From Nymphaea colorata (taxonomy: Eukaryota > Streptophyta > Magnoliopsida > Nymphaeales > Nymphaeaceae): 64,000 nt of DNA. Location of the stretch: NCBI RefSeq assembly GCF_008831285.2, contig NC_045144.1, positions 2,544,001 through 2,608,000 on the forward strand. The letters are read 5' to 3'. Positions 25,301-37,300 of the stretch are shown piece after piece (the first letter of the stretch is position 1; the number at the start of each line of letters is the position of its first letter). Position numbers and translations under genes: made by a program. A model generated the notes under the pieces. The model did no database searches and had not been told where the DNA came from. It was given only the letters and a program-made list of their open reading frames with translations.

Positions 25301-28300
25301 ACCTGAGCTGCTTTCATGCTGTCCATGTGGTCCCCAGGTGCAGTTAGAGTGCCTCCTGCCTCCATCTACTGCTCTCTGCCCTTGTTAAGCCTGCATTTCC
25401 CTTTTGCTTCAGTACCGTCGGCCGAGTTGGTCCTATCTGCCTCAGCCAGCTTGACCCTAACTGTCCTGGGCCTCCTGGCCATTGCTGTGCCTAGCCACAT
25501 GTGTCTGTTCACTATGGAAAAGAACAACTTCCACCACCCAGACAGGACTAGAGTTGCTGAGAAGATGGCGTATCCACCTCAAACTGCTGTATCTATCTCT
25601 TCACTTGCTGCTTCATAATAAGTCCTGCCTTTGATCTTGCCTGGTCTCATTGTAATCTCTCTCAGTTGCTACATGCGGTCTATAGTTCCTTGGTCACGTG
25701 AATGGTCCCAATCTGTGAGGCTTGGCTGCTATACAGCTGAAGATACCAACAGCTACCCTGGATGGCTGTGGTATCATCTAAATGCATGATGCCCTGCCTT
25801 GATCTCCTCCCCATTGTGCTTGCGCATCTATGGCCCATATCAACTCCTTCCCCCTTTGCTTGGTCTTATCATCAAGATATGACCATAAGGAACCTCTCCA
25901 GGAACTCATCCACATCCTCCCATGTATCCTCCATCTTCACCCCATCCACCTGACGAAGAGTTGGCACACTATTCAACCGTCTCTTTGAAGTCTCCTCTCT
26001 CTATGATTTAAGTTGGCAAGGGAGCTGGTCATCCCACTCCACATTGGTTTCTCCAATAGGAGGTCTGCCATGAAAAGGTTTCAGGCATGATGTGTGATCC
26101 AGGGGGAAGCTCGTGATAGGCCTGACTAAGTAGAGTTCGTTGTCCTTTCATGACCTCTCCTCAGTCTCCTTCTTCAGACTCTCCTTCCTCTTTATTTTTG
26201 ATCAAAATTTGTCTTGTTATGTTTTTAACCATTGCCAAATTGCTTTTGATAATCTTTAACATTTTATCTCTTAGTTTCTTGTCCAATTTCAAGTCTTGTA
26301 TCCATTGCCAAATTGCTTTCTGGTAATCTTTAACAAATTATCTCATTTTCTTAGTTTCTCGTTCAATTTCAAGTCTTGTATCCATTGCCAAATTGCTTTC
26401 TGGTAATCTTTAACAAATTATCTCATTTTCTTAGTTTCTCGTTCAATTTCAAGCCTTTTGCTACTTTTTGATTTGCTATTATTAGAGTTAGGGATAACCA
26501 TAACGACTATTTCATAAGTTGTCATGCCTATGTTAAAGAATGGTGGCCGGTGGTATGTGTCCAGCCACCTAAATATTATTTTGTCCAGCTCTTTGTTTTT
26601 TGGTTTACATAGCATCTTAGGAAGGTCTCTAGAGCCTCATTTACCATTTCACTCTAACCGTTTTGTTTGGGTGTGGTAAGCTGCACTGAAGCACAATTTG
26701 GTTTGTGTTTACTTGAATTTCTCCCTTCAGAACCCACTCAAGAAATGGGTCTCTATATCACTCACAGTAGTTTTGGGTATTGCATGTGACTTGTGCATTT
26801 GCTCATGAAAGGCATCAATGACGTATTGATGGTGAAGCTCTTGGTCAATGACATAAAGTGGATGTATTTCATAAGCATGTCGGCAGCCACTAGCATTGTC
26901 TCCTTGCGTTGGAATAGGGTAGCACCTCAATAGTTCCCTAATCGTGGTCAAGGTGCTTATGGCTCATCTGTCTACTTCGCTTTAGTCTGTAGCATTGATA
27001 AGCTTGCAGTTTCCACAACCGCAGTGCCCTCATCTTTAGCCACATTGATCCGATCTACTCAACTGGCCACATCTTGATTGCCCTGGCTGTTGTTGCATTC
27101 TACTACATGCGATTGCTTCGGCCTAGGCTGTTGTGGCAACAATTTATTTGCCTCAAATTGCTGCAGCATCTTGACTTGCTGCTATGCAATGTTGCTGACA
27201 CCTTGATCTTGCTTAGCCTCATAAGGAATAACCTCCCTCAACTATACCTCTCAGCCTAATGCCTATACTCCCTCATTCATGTGAATGGTCCTAACCTCAT
27301 TATTCTAGCATTGCGTACGGAAGGTGCTTGGCTAACTTGTGACTCATTCTCAGGGTTAGTCAAGAAAAGCTTGATGGGAGTCCTTTTTAAGTGACTGATC
27401 AGCGAAGAGTTTTATGCTTCAATGTATAGAAGTAGTTTTATCATTGTCTTTGGTGATAACATGTGGGTGCAAGGAGTGCTTCTTAGGTCTTTTCTCTATT
27501 GCATGTCACATGACTTTGTCAGTTATATGGGTGGTGGTCTCAGACTGACTGGTGGTGAGAGTATTAGTGTCATGTAGGCATGCGATGCCCATTGATCCAC
27601 CAGATTGGACACACTTTGTTGTTGGAGGACTAGAAGTTGGCCAACTCTCAGATTCCATTTATATATGCTCAAGATTCAGTTGAAAAGTCAAGAACAAATG
27701 ATCAGCAAGTAGCTTATAGGCTATGAAATGGTCTACTTATAAACCTTTACGATGACGGAAGTGATAAACTCCAACTCACATCATATCTCCTAGTTATCCC
27801 TTCAGCTGTGGAGGCTTGGCCACTGGCTTATAGGTTTTCACCTCTTGGTCAGTTGCCTGCCTATGTGAGGTCATTGTTAAGCTGTTCACTCTCCTATGCT
27901 TCTTGCAACAACCTTAGCATCTCCCCTCCATGCAATTCTATTTTGCCTATTGGTTATACCTCATGGCTAGTTGTGGTTGCTCCCACTGTTTACATTATTG
28001 TCTCACTAACATTGATGTGGTGTTTATTTTATCTCATTTGCTGACTTTCCAGCCACCTACTTGGCCCACTTGCACCTGCACCTTTGTGCCAAGGTTACAT
28101 CCTTGTGTGCTCGGCATTGTCACCAATTGCCTCGGCCACAAGGCTTTATGCCTCTTTGGCCACACAGTTCCATTGGTTCCTATCTTCTGCTGCCATTCAT
28201 CTTGCCGCATTTGTCGTGGCTAGCATAACCTAAGTCGCCTCGACACTGTCAAGGACTCGTTAATGGCTATTGTACTTAATGGTCCCTCAGAATGGTCAGT

Positions 28301-31300
28301 CAAAATACTTGTGGCACTTCCATCTACTTCTCCCTCTCTTTGATGAGCTTGCACTTCTCTCTCCCAATGCCCTAAGCTTTGGCTGTGTTGGGCCCATTTG
28401 CCTCAACCAACCTGACCCTAATTTCCGTGGCTGCCAACAGAGAATTCACATTGTCTAAATTCTGGCCAGTCCCAATATTGTAGTCTTGGAATCTCCGAGC
28501 AGCTTCGGTAATCAAATGACTCAATGAGGCAATGGTTGTCCCAATCGCAACCAGCCAAGGTTCCATTCCTCCGTTGGTCCCAATTATCATGTGCTTCTTT
28601 TGTTGACGAGTCTGTACTTCCTCTGCTAGATAATTTGTTTTGTCTTCAACCATACTATCATGGATGGCAGCCAACCGTCGGATAGCTTGGCACCGACTTA
28701 GCTCCCCACGCCCCACTGTGCCAGATGATCAACCTGGACTTTGGTACTAGTTGTCACGGGCTCAATTTGTTCGGCCCGGCGGTCGCTCGTCAGCCGTAGC
28801 CTAAAGGGGCAAAAGGGTGTGCAGATAACTTGAAAAGAACGAGTGCATGCGGAAATCAAAGATCGCAAGGAGATGGAGGGATGCTCTTGCAATGGGCATA
28901 GACAGCCAATGTTATCCGTATCATACGATACGTATCGTATAGGTCGAAGAAACCTATATGATATGCATTCGATAGACGATACAAGTGCGTATAGTACGCG
29001 TATCGCCTGTATCGTGTGATATGGGGGCCGTATCATGCGATACAGGGGCCGTATCGTACGATACGGGAGAAAAATTAGAAAGGGGCCCAACGGCCCCTTT
29101 TTTGCGTGTTTTTTTAAAAGCTACGCTCCTCTCTCTCTCTTTTCTTGTTTCTAAACACTGCAAAATAGGTGGGAGGGAGAGATTTTCTCCATTTGCATCA
29201 AGCTTTGTCAGTGAATAAGCTTTCTTTCTTGTCGTGAGGACTGTTGCAAAAGATGGAGAAAAGAGAGGGAACACAAGAGAAGAGAACGAGAGGGAGAGAG
29301 AGAGAGTGAGAACAAACAAAACGTACTTTCATTGCTAACCCTAATCTCTTATTTAAAGAGAGAATAGGGGTTGGCTAGTGTCTTTACACAAGAGAAACAC
29401 AAAAAGATATAAATGACTCAAGAAGACTCTAACTTTTAAATAATCAGAAAACTACCACACTTAAATATAAACCTCTTAATTTCAACACTCCCCCTCAAGC
29501 TGGAGCATAGATATCAATCATGCTCAGCTTGTTACAACATCTAGAGAAATCACCAATAGGAAGAGCCTTAGTAAACATATCTGCCGCCTGATCTTCAGAA
29601 GCTACATGAACTGTAGACACAACACCTCCTTGTATAAGATCCCGAATATAATGACAATCGACCTCTATGTGCTTTGTTCTCTCATGAAATACTGGATTAT
29701 TTGCAATGTAAGTGGCAGCCTTGTTATCACAGTACATTCTCATAGGAAGAGGAACTTCAATACTCATATTTGTTAGCATAGACTTAACCCAAGTCATCTC
29801 AGTAGCCGTTTGAGCCATTGCTCTATATTCAGATTCTGCAGTTGATCTCGAAACTACATTCTGTTTCTTGCTTCTCCATGATATTAGGTTGCCTCCAACA
29901 AAGATACAAAAGCCTGTGGTAGACCCTGCATGGTCAGCATCACTGTAAGCAACAATTTCTGGAGATTCACCTTTCTTGAAAAAAAGGCCCTGCCCGGAGA
30001 TGTCTTTAGATATTTCAAAACCATCAATGCAGCATCCCAATGGACTTTTTTAGGTTTTTCCATAAACTGACTTAGTTTCCCAACAACAAAGCTAATATTT
30101 GGTCTAGTCACAATGACATACAGAAGCTTGCCAATAAGTGACCTGTAAGATCGTGAATCTACTAGCTCCGATTGATCATCATGAAGTTGAAGATGTGAAT
30201 TCATCGGAAGATTAGCCGGCTTGGCTCCTAACATCCCTGTATCCTGTAGTAGGTCAAGTACATATTTCCTCTGAGACAACACTACACCTTCTTTGTTATG
30301 AGCAACCTCAATTCCAAGAAAATATCGCAAGTGACCAAGATCTTTTGTGACAAAGTGCTTCTGAAGGAAAGTCTTTGTGATCGAAATTTTTTGATCACAA
30401 TCACCTGTCAGGATAATGTCATCAACATAAACTACCATAACAAGTATACCTTTGGAGGTCTTCTTGATGAATAGAGAATGGTCCAAAGGAGATCTTTCAA
30501 ATCCACACTGTGAAACGACCTCAGATAATTTGTGAAACCACGCTCTAGGACTTTGTTTAAGTCCATAAATTGCCTTCTTCAAATGACACACTTTTCTACA
30601 CTCCCCCTGTCGCTCGAACCCTAGGGGCTGTTGCATATATACAGTCTCTTCAAGATCACCATAGAGAAAGACATTCTTTACATCCAGCTAATACATAGGC
30701 CAATTGGAGTATACCGCAACAGAGATAATGAGCCGAATAGTACCTAACCTGGCCACAGGAGAGAAAGTCTCAAAGAAGTCAACTCCATACGTCTGGGTAT
30801 AACCCTTAGCCACTAATCGAGCCTTATATCTCTCTACAGACCCATCTGAATGGTACTTGACTGTAAAGAGTAAAGACCCATTTAGAGCCAACAATATCAC
30901 AATTTGAAGGAGGATCAACCAATTCCCAAGTACCACGCTGTAAGAGAGCATCCATCTCATCTTGCATGGCTTTTCGCCATTTACAGTCTAGTAGTGCTTG
31001 TTGATGACTAGTTGGAACAGTATGAACTGTCATAGCATGAAGAAACTGCTGTAAATTGTCATCAAGGTGGTCAGTGGAAACAAATTGTGAGATTGGATGC
31101 ATAGTACACTGTCTCTTGCCTTTGCATAGGGCTATAGGCAAGTCCTGAGAAGGATCAATGTCAGGTATACTTACTTCAATGGAGCTCACATCCTGAGAAG
31201 ATTCTGATGGTCGACCATGAGAGGGATCCTGCCGACGCGTGTATACCAATGGAGGGTCCTGGAACCTATTCATTGTCGGAGTAGGAGAGGGAAAAGACTG

Positions 31301-34300
31301 CAACGGGACTGGAGGGATAGGTAGAGGAATAAGACATGGCATCTCAGATGACACAGAAGTAGGACTGAAGTAGGACTGAGACTCGAAGAAAGTGACATCC
31401 ACACTGATATACTCTTTGTGAGTTACCGGATCAAAACACTTGTACCCTTTTTGGTTTCGAGGATAGCCAATGAAAACACATTTAATGGCTTGAGTAGCAA
31501 GTTTATCATGTTTGGGCCCAAGAATGTGAACAAAACAAGTACAACTAAATACTTTAGGTGCAACAGGAAATAAACTTCGATTGGGATAAACAAGTTTAAT
31601 CGGTACTTTGTTGTCAATGGAGGATGATGGTAAACGATTTGTTAGGTAACAAGCCATGAGTATGGCATCACCCCATAAGTATGCAGGTACATGATTATGA
31701 AACATTAGGGTACGAGCAACAGTTAGAAGTTGTCTATGTTTTCTTTCAGCAACTCCATTATGTTGTGAGGTGTGGGGACATGTAAATTGGGGAGAGATAC
31801 CATTTTCAGCATAAAAGGTCATTAAGATAGAGGATTTGAACTCAAGAGCATTATCAGTGCGAATACACTTAACCAAAGAACCAAACTGAGTTTTTATTTC
31901 AATAATCAAGTTTTTGAGGATAGGTACTACTTCAGACCTTTCTTTCAAAAGAAATACCCAACTAACTCGAGAGTAATCATCAACAACAACCAGAAAATAC
32001 TTAAACTTAGATCGGCTAGCAACCCTGCTCGGACCCCACACATCAACATGAAGAAGATCAAACAACCCTTGACTTGATGGACTAAGACTCGAAGGAAAAC
32101 TACTACGAGTATGCTTGCCATGTTGACAGGCCTCACATTGAAATGACTCTGGGACTGAAATGTGAGGTAGGATGGAACGAAGCTTGGACCCCGAAGGATG
32201 GCCAAGTCTGAGATGCCACTAAAAGGGTGTAGAATTTGATGTAGAAGAGGTAGCAGCAAGGCCCATAGGGACTGACAGGATGTAGACACCCCCTTTTTCA
32301 TAGCCACCACCAATAGTCTTCCCAGTTTGTAAGTCCTGAAATGAGCATGCACTAGGGTCAAAAATAATGCGACAGTGTAAATCAATAGTCAACTGTTTAA
32401 CAGAGAGCAAATTGGAAGGAAACTCAGGAGCGTATAAGACATGTGGAATGGTCATAGACTGAGAAAGCTTCACATCTCCATAACCCAATATAGGTGACAT
32501 TCTGCCATCTGCAATTTTAACATGATGTGGCTGAGAGAATCTATGCAACACAGTGAACAAACCAGGTCTACTGCAGAAATGTCTCGATGCTCCCGAGTCA
32601 ATAATCCAAGAGATACTTGAATCAGGCGTGTATGTACCCGTAGAGAGATTCTGTGTGCCAAAAACAGTGGAAATTGAAGCCTGTGAGACTCTGTGTGCCA
32701 AAAACTGCTCATACTCAGATCTGTGCTAACTGTGACTGTAGATCCAAAAAAGGAGGGATTCCCAGTTCCTTTATAATCATTCCCACCATCTGGTTTGCTA
32801 ATCTCAGCCATATTAAACACAGCAAGGAGCACCAAAACAATTTTGCAGCAGTTTGAACACACAAAAGAACATCCAACTTATAATTAATCAGTCAGGTAAG
32901 GGGCTGATCAACAACACAGAACTCAACAATATCACTCGCAGTCGCTGCACCACTGTCACACGTCAAGGTGCTGATCAGCAAAGTAGAAATCAACAATATC
33001 AGCACCACTGCCACATGCCACTAATGTCACAATGATGATTATGCCAACATCTTCTAACGACAGCCAACAAAAAAAAAACTTATTTTCAGACAACTTCAGA
33101 CCTTCCAACGTGACCTCAAACTTCAACGACATAAGAAAACAGTGTTGTGCGTCATTCCACGACTTCTACAAAAACAATCAGAATTGCCTGCACGACATTG
33201 GTTTTCTCCACACGAATTCAAGAATGCATCGACTTAAGGTTTTAAGAAACCCTAACTTGAGCAAACAAATCTGCCCATCTCTTCTCCTATTCTATCTCTT
33301 CCTATTTCTTTCCTTTTCTTTCTCTACCCTTCCTTTCTCTCTTCTCTCTGCTGATCGAGAAATAGTGGACAGTGTGGAAGGGGAACCTAATCACACGTGA
33401 GTGGTATGTGTGATTAGGTCCCTAACATGGATGTAGTGCAGCATAAGCAACTACGTGGAAGTTGCGGGCGGGAGTTGCTGTGGAACAGTTTTTCTTTTTC
33501 TCTCTGATTTGGAACGTGGAAGACTGAAAAGGGTTGTATCAGAAGCTTCTTAGTTGCTGCTGTTGAAGAAGAAACTCAGGCCAGATCACATTGGTCGTTG
33601 CTGTGTGGGAGACGACAAGATCAGCCTGAAATGTGGATCATATCAGATCTGATAAATATATATATATCAATCTCTGGACGTGGATACATTGAAGCTGTGG
33701 ACATCAACAGAAATTTATATGCACAGCTGTGAGGGAGTCTACATTCGTTAATGTCTTAAGGACATTTCTCTCTCAAGACTGTCGGCCGTAACATGAACAT
33801 TTGGGGACCTACAAGACATTAACATTTAGGTCCCCAAATGTTCATGTTACAGCCGACAGTCTTGAGAGAGAAATGTCCTTAAGGACGATTGACGAGGATT
33901 ATTGTTGAATCATGAAAGATGATAGCTATATGTTTTGACTTTTCAACTTATGAATTGTGATGTAATTGAATTCTCTTCGACTGCTTATTATGTTATTTTG
34001 AATGTCTCATTTCTTATTTTGGAATGTGTTGTTCATACTTCATACTTCATAATTCAAATACATGAATGTTCGTTTAAATACATTTTTCTTGATTTTTTTT
34101 CTGATTTTTGCTTTTTTTTCGGATTTTTTTTGGATTTTTTATGATTTTTTTCTATTTTTTGTGGTTTTTAATACTTTTTAAAAATTTAAAAATTAATTTT
34201 ACGAAACGTTACTATACGTTACGGTACGGCTTATAGGTCAGCTTGACCGATACGCGATATGCTACGCCTTTGATAATATTGTAGATAGCACTTCATCGCA

Positions 34301-37300
34301 AGAGCAATATAAGCAAAGAGGTGGAATAAAGCTCAACTTTACTCACATAAGATGGTTGAAACCTCTTACAAGGATTCAAATGTCGACCACCGCAAACACG
34401 TAATCCCCAACATGCATTAAAGCCGGTGGGAGGGTGCTCCGTTACAAGTAAACAAAATAAATGGTAAGCAAAACAGACTCAGACACAAGGGAACATCCAG
34501 AGTGTCATCTTTAAAAAGTTGGCAGCCCTTGTACTTTAAAAGGATGACTGGGGTCTGTCAAAATTTTAAAAATAAAACTAATTTTATTTAATGTAAAATT
34601 TTAGAAATGAATTAAAATAACCCTCAATAAAATTTGGTTTACAACAAAAAATATAAGCATATAAAATTATTAATTTTGTATGTATACCCGTGTCACACTG
34701 GCCCACCCAATGTTATCACTGTCATATCGTATCGTGTATCGGTCGGGTCGACCTATACGCCGTATCGTAACGTATCGTAAAATTAATTTTTTAATTTGTA
34801 AAAAATATTAAAAAATTATAAGAAATAGAAAAAATCAGAAAAATTCTAAAAAAATCCAAAAAAACAAGTAAAAATCAGAAAAACTCAAGATAAATGTATT
34901 TAAAGGAACATTCATCATTCATGTATATGAAGTATGAACTATGAAGTATGAATATGAACAACACATTCCTAAATAAGAAATCAAACATTCAAAAATCAAA
35001 ATAACATACTAAGCAACTGAAGAGTATTTGATTACATCACAATTCATAAGTTATTTCTTACCTTCTTGGTGTTAGAAACCAAAAAACCCTCTTTTTCCAA
35101 GCTTCCCATCGTCTTGAGACTCCCCACAACGAGAAGTAAAGCTTCTTCACCGGCAAATCTTGATGCAAATGGAGAAAATCTCTCCCTTCCACATCTCTTG
35201 CAGCATTGAGAAACAAGAAAAGAGAGAGAGAGGAGCGTAGGTTTCAAAATAAGACTCAAAAAAGGGGCCATCGGACCCCTTTTTTAATTTACTCCCCTAT
35301 CGTGCGACATGCGTACGATACGTACGCGTATCATGTTTAAATAGCGTATCGTATAGGTTTTCTTGGCCTATACGATACGTATCGTACGATACGCGTCCGT
35401 ATCGTACGATACAGATAACATTGGGCCCACCCAAATTTCTTTTAAAATTATTGTACCCGCATCAGCATCTGCAACCTGTACCTGTGTAATGTAGCAATTT
35501 ACTTTTTTTGTTTGGCTATCTATGATTTCTAAATTCTGTATATACGACATACATAACTTAGGTGAAGCCTAGGCAATGAATAGAGCTTAGAGCCTAGGTG
35601 TGCCTAGGTTGGACTAGGCATTTCTAGTTGTATAAAGAAGCAAAAAATGTCGATACTAATAAAAATGCAACATTAAATGTTACTATGTATGGCCACATAT
35701 ATAAACACATGCACACCTACGTTCTCTTACATAAACATTGCTAAAATGATACAAAAATAGTTTAGATAAGTTCACATTAAATAATACTATGTCGCTAAAA
35801 GCGTTAAAAACAGGCTAGGCAGTTAAATGAGCCTAGAGCCTAGGCAGGACTAGGTGCATTAACTGGGCCACCTTCTCAAAAGAAAAGCCAATAAAATGTA
35901 ATATTAATTGTTAAAGTTGATAGCGAAACTGGAGCTTTCTTAATGGAAAATCTCTAACTATCAACTTGTAACAAGCAAACAATTAAAATGCAGGAGAACA
36001 AAAACACAGTAAGAATTTCATAACATGGTAAGAAGCCTAAGAAGTTTGGAAATTCAAATTTAATGAAGTTGAGCACCGAGAAAGCTCACAAGTAAATATC
36101 AATGCTTTCATGATATATTGCATGCAAAGTCTTATCATTCTTAAATGCTAACCGCTAAATCTCTTATTCAATTTCTAAAACTGAAATCCTGAAACAAACA
36201 CAAAAACTACGGCCTAGTTAAGACAAAGGAGGGAACATATATCCTCAATATAATCAGTTCCCATAAAATCATCTTCTATTATGTTCTAATAAACAAGTAA
36301 AAGTACTAGGAAAATAATATGTACGTATGTGAGTTAAAAAAGCATAAAATAGCATAAAATGTTTAGTGTATAATGTTCTATGATTTGTGATTGTGACTTG
36401 AAGAACAAGTGTGCATACGTACACATAAGTTTACTACAAAATCACATGCAAAATTAAAGAAGTTAAGAATTGGTACAAAAACAGAAAAGGGAAAACTGTC
36501 TTAAAAGAAGAAGAATTTCAAAGGAGAAAGAGTTTACATTGGCAATGATGGAACCTAGGCTATTGAATGCGTAGGCAAGAATACCCGTCCTAGCCAATGT
36601 TCTAGACATTTGAAAATGGAAGGTTGCCTAAGTTCCAGTCTTAAGTTTCTGAGAATTGCTTCACATGCATGTCGGCATCTTTCACAACTGTATTTACATC
36701 CATGTGACATAGGCTCTATGGTGGTAATATGCATTCTGAAATCGTAGATATCACGCTGATACTGATAACAATATTTTTGGCATCTTCAATCTATTGCACG
36801 TGCACAACAAACTCATGCAACCTGTAAGCTCATGTACTTCTATTTCAGAATGTGTTTATTTGTAATTGATTTCTAGATATCTGTCACTGTTGCAGACCAC
36901 TTGTTGCTGCTAAAAGAGCTCCTCTTTTGAAAGAGAACTCGACAAAATTTGTTGGCCATCTTTCTATCGACAAACAAAGAGTCATAAATAAGGAAGAATG
37001 GGTCTGTAGTACATCTTTACAAGAGAAATTTTTTTTGACTTGGTATTTCTTTTTAATTGGAAAGGTTTGTCCTTCCACATAATCGGCTCTCTTCTAATGC
37101 CTGTTTATAAATTCATATTTGCAGAAAAGAGCTGTCTTTACTTCTCATTGTTCCCAACCAAACACGATCGAGTATGAAATGGCCTTGGAATGGAAGTTGC
37201 TGCAAGAGCAATTTGGTCGGTGTTGGAAGGAGTTATACGAGGTACTTATCCTTAATGGGATCCTTTTTGGACTGCATGGACTTTTATTTTTTGATGAGGT

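Larger units (their letters stand above)
29242..33754 (-). mobile_element. decayed antisense Ty1/copia element, 5' LTR missing
   Basis: The 3' LTR (29242-29487) is followed by a polypurine tract complement (CTCCCCCTCAAGCTGGAG). Coding remnants run RNase H to gag-start from 29495 to 32814 on the - strand. No second LTR or iMet PBS is found to the right; 32815-33754 is leader-like sequence. AGGAC occurs at 29237-29241 and at 33882-33886 and could be the target duplication, in which case the right end of the element has been replaced by the hairpin at 33755-33883. The right border is therefore tentative. Confidence 0.75.
28907..34281. mobile_element. hAT-like TIR element copy c, interrupted by a copia
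   Basis: Ends CAATGTTATC and GATAATATTG are inverted repeats. They are flanked by TAGACAGC (28899-28906) and TAGATAGC (34282-34289), an 8-bp duplication with one C/T change. 8-bp duplications and CA...TG ends point to a hAT-type non-autonomous element. The left part (28907-29241) and right part (about 33887-34281) align to copy d in inverted orientation. Everything between is the inserted copia. No transposase is encoded. Confidence 0.8.
28752..34495 (-). repeat. LTR of the decayed gypsy, split by a TIR element
   Basis: The two halves are 28752-28906 (beginning TGTCACGGGCT) and 34290-34495 (ending CACAAGGGAACA). They match the order of the LTR at 54053-54458 (TGTCACAGGCT...ACAAGGAAACA). The halves are separated by the element at 28907-34281 and its 8-bp target duplication. 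Confidence 0.65.
24249..36895 (+). other. ASI1: ASI1 intron 6, 12.6 kb, with three-level nested elements
   Basis: Donor GTAGTG and acceptor CTGTTGCAG. Bases 24249-25250 look like unique intron. Bases 25250-34495 are a decayed gypsy-type region with its LTR split by a TIR element, which is itself split by a copia. An inverted TIR copy is at 34708-35423. Bases 35432-36895 are AT-rich without recognisable elements. Confidence 0.85.

Noticed and set aside
26229-26457. Tandem repeat as a CRISPR array
   Set aside because: Eukaryotic context, three units without spacers, unit of 73-80 bp.
33755-33883. Hairpin as a microRNA gene
   Set aside because: The stem is too perfect and long for a typical conserved plant miRNA, and no known mature sequence was recognised; reported only as a hairpin.
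34282-34707. Independent gene between the TIR elements
   Set aside because: The first part is the second half of a gypsy LTR; the rest is AT-rich without coding.
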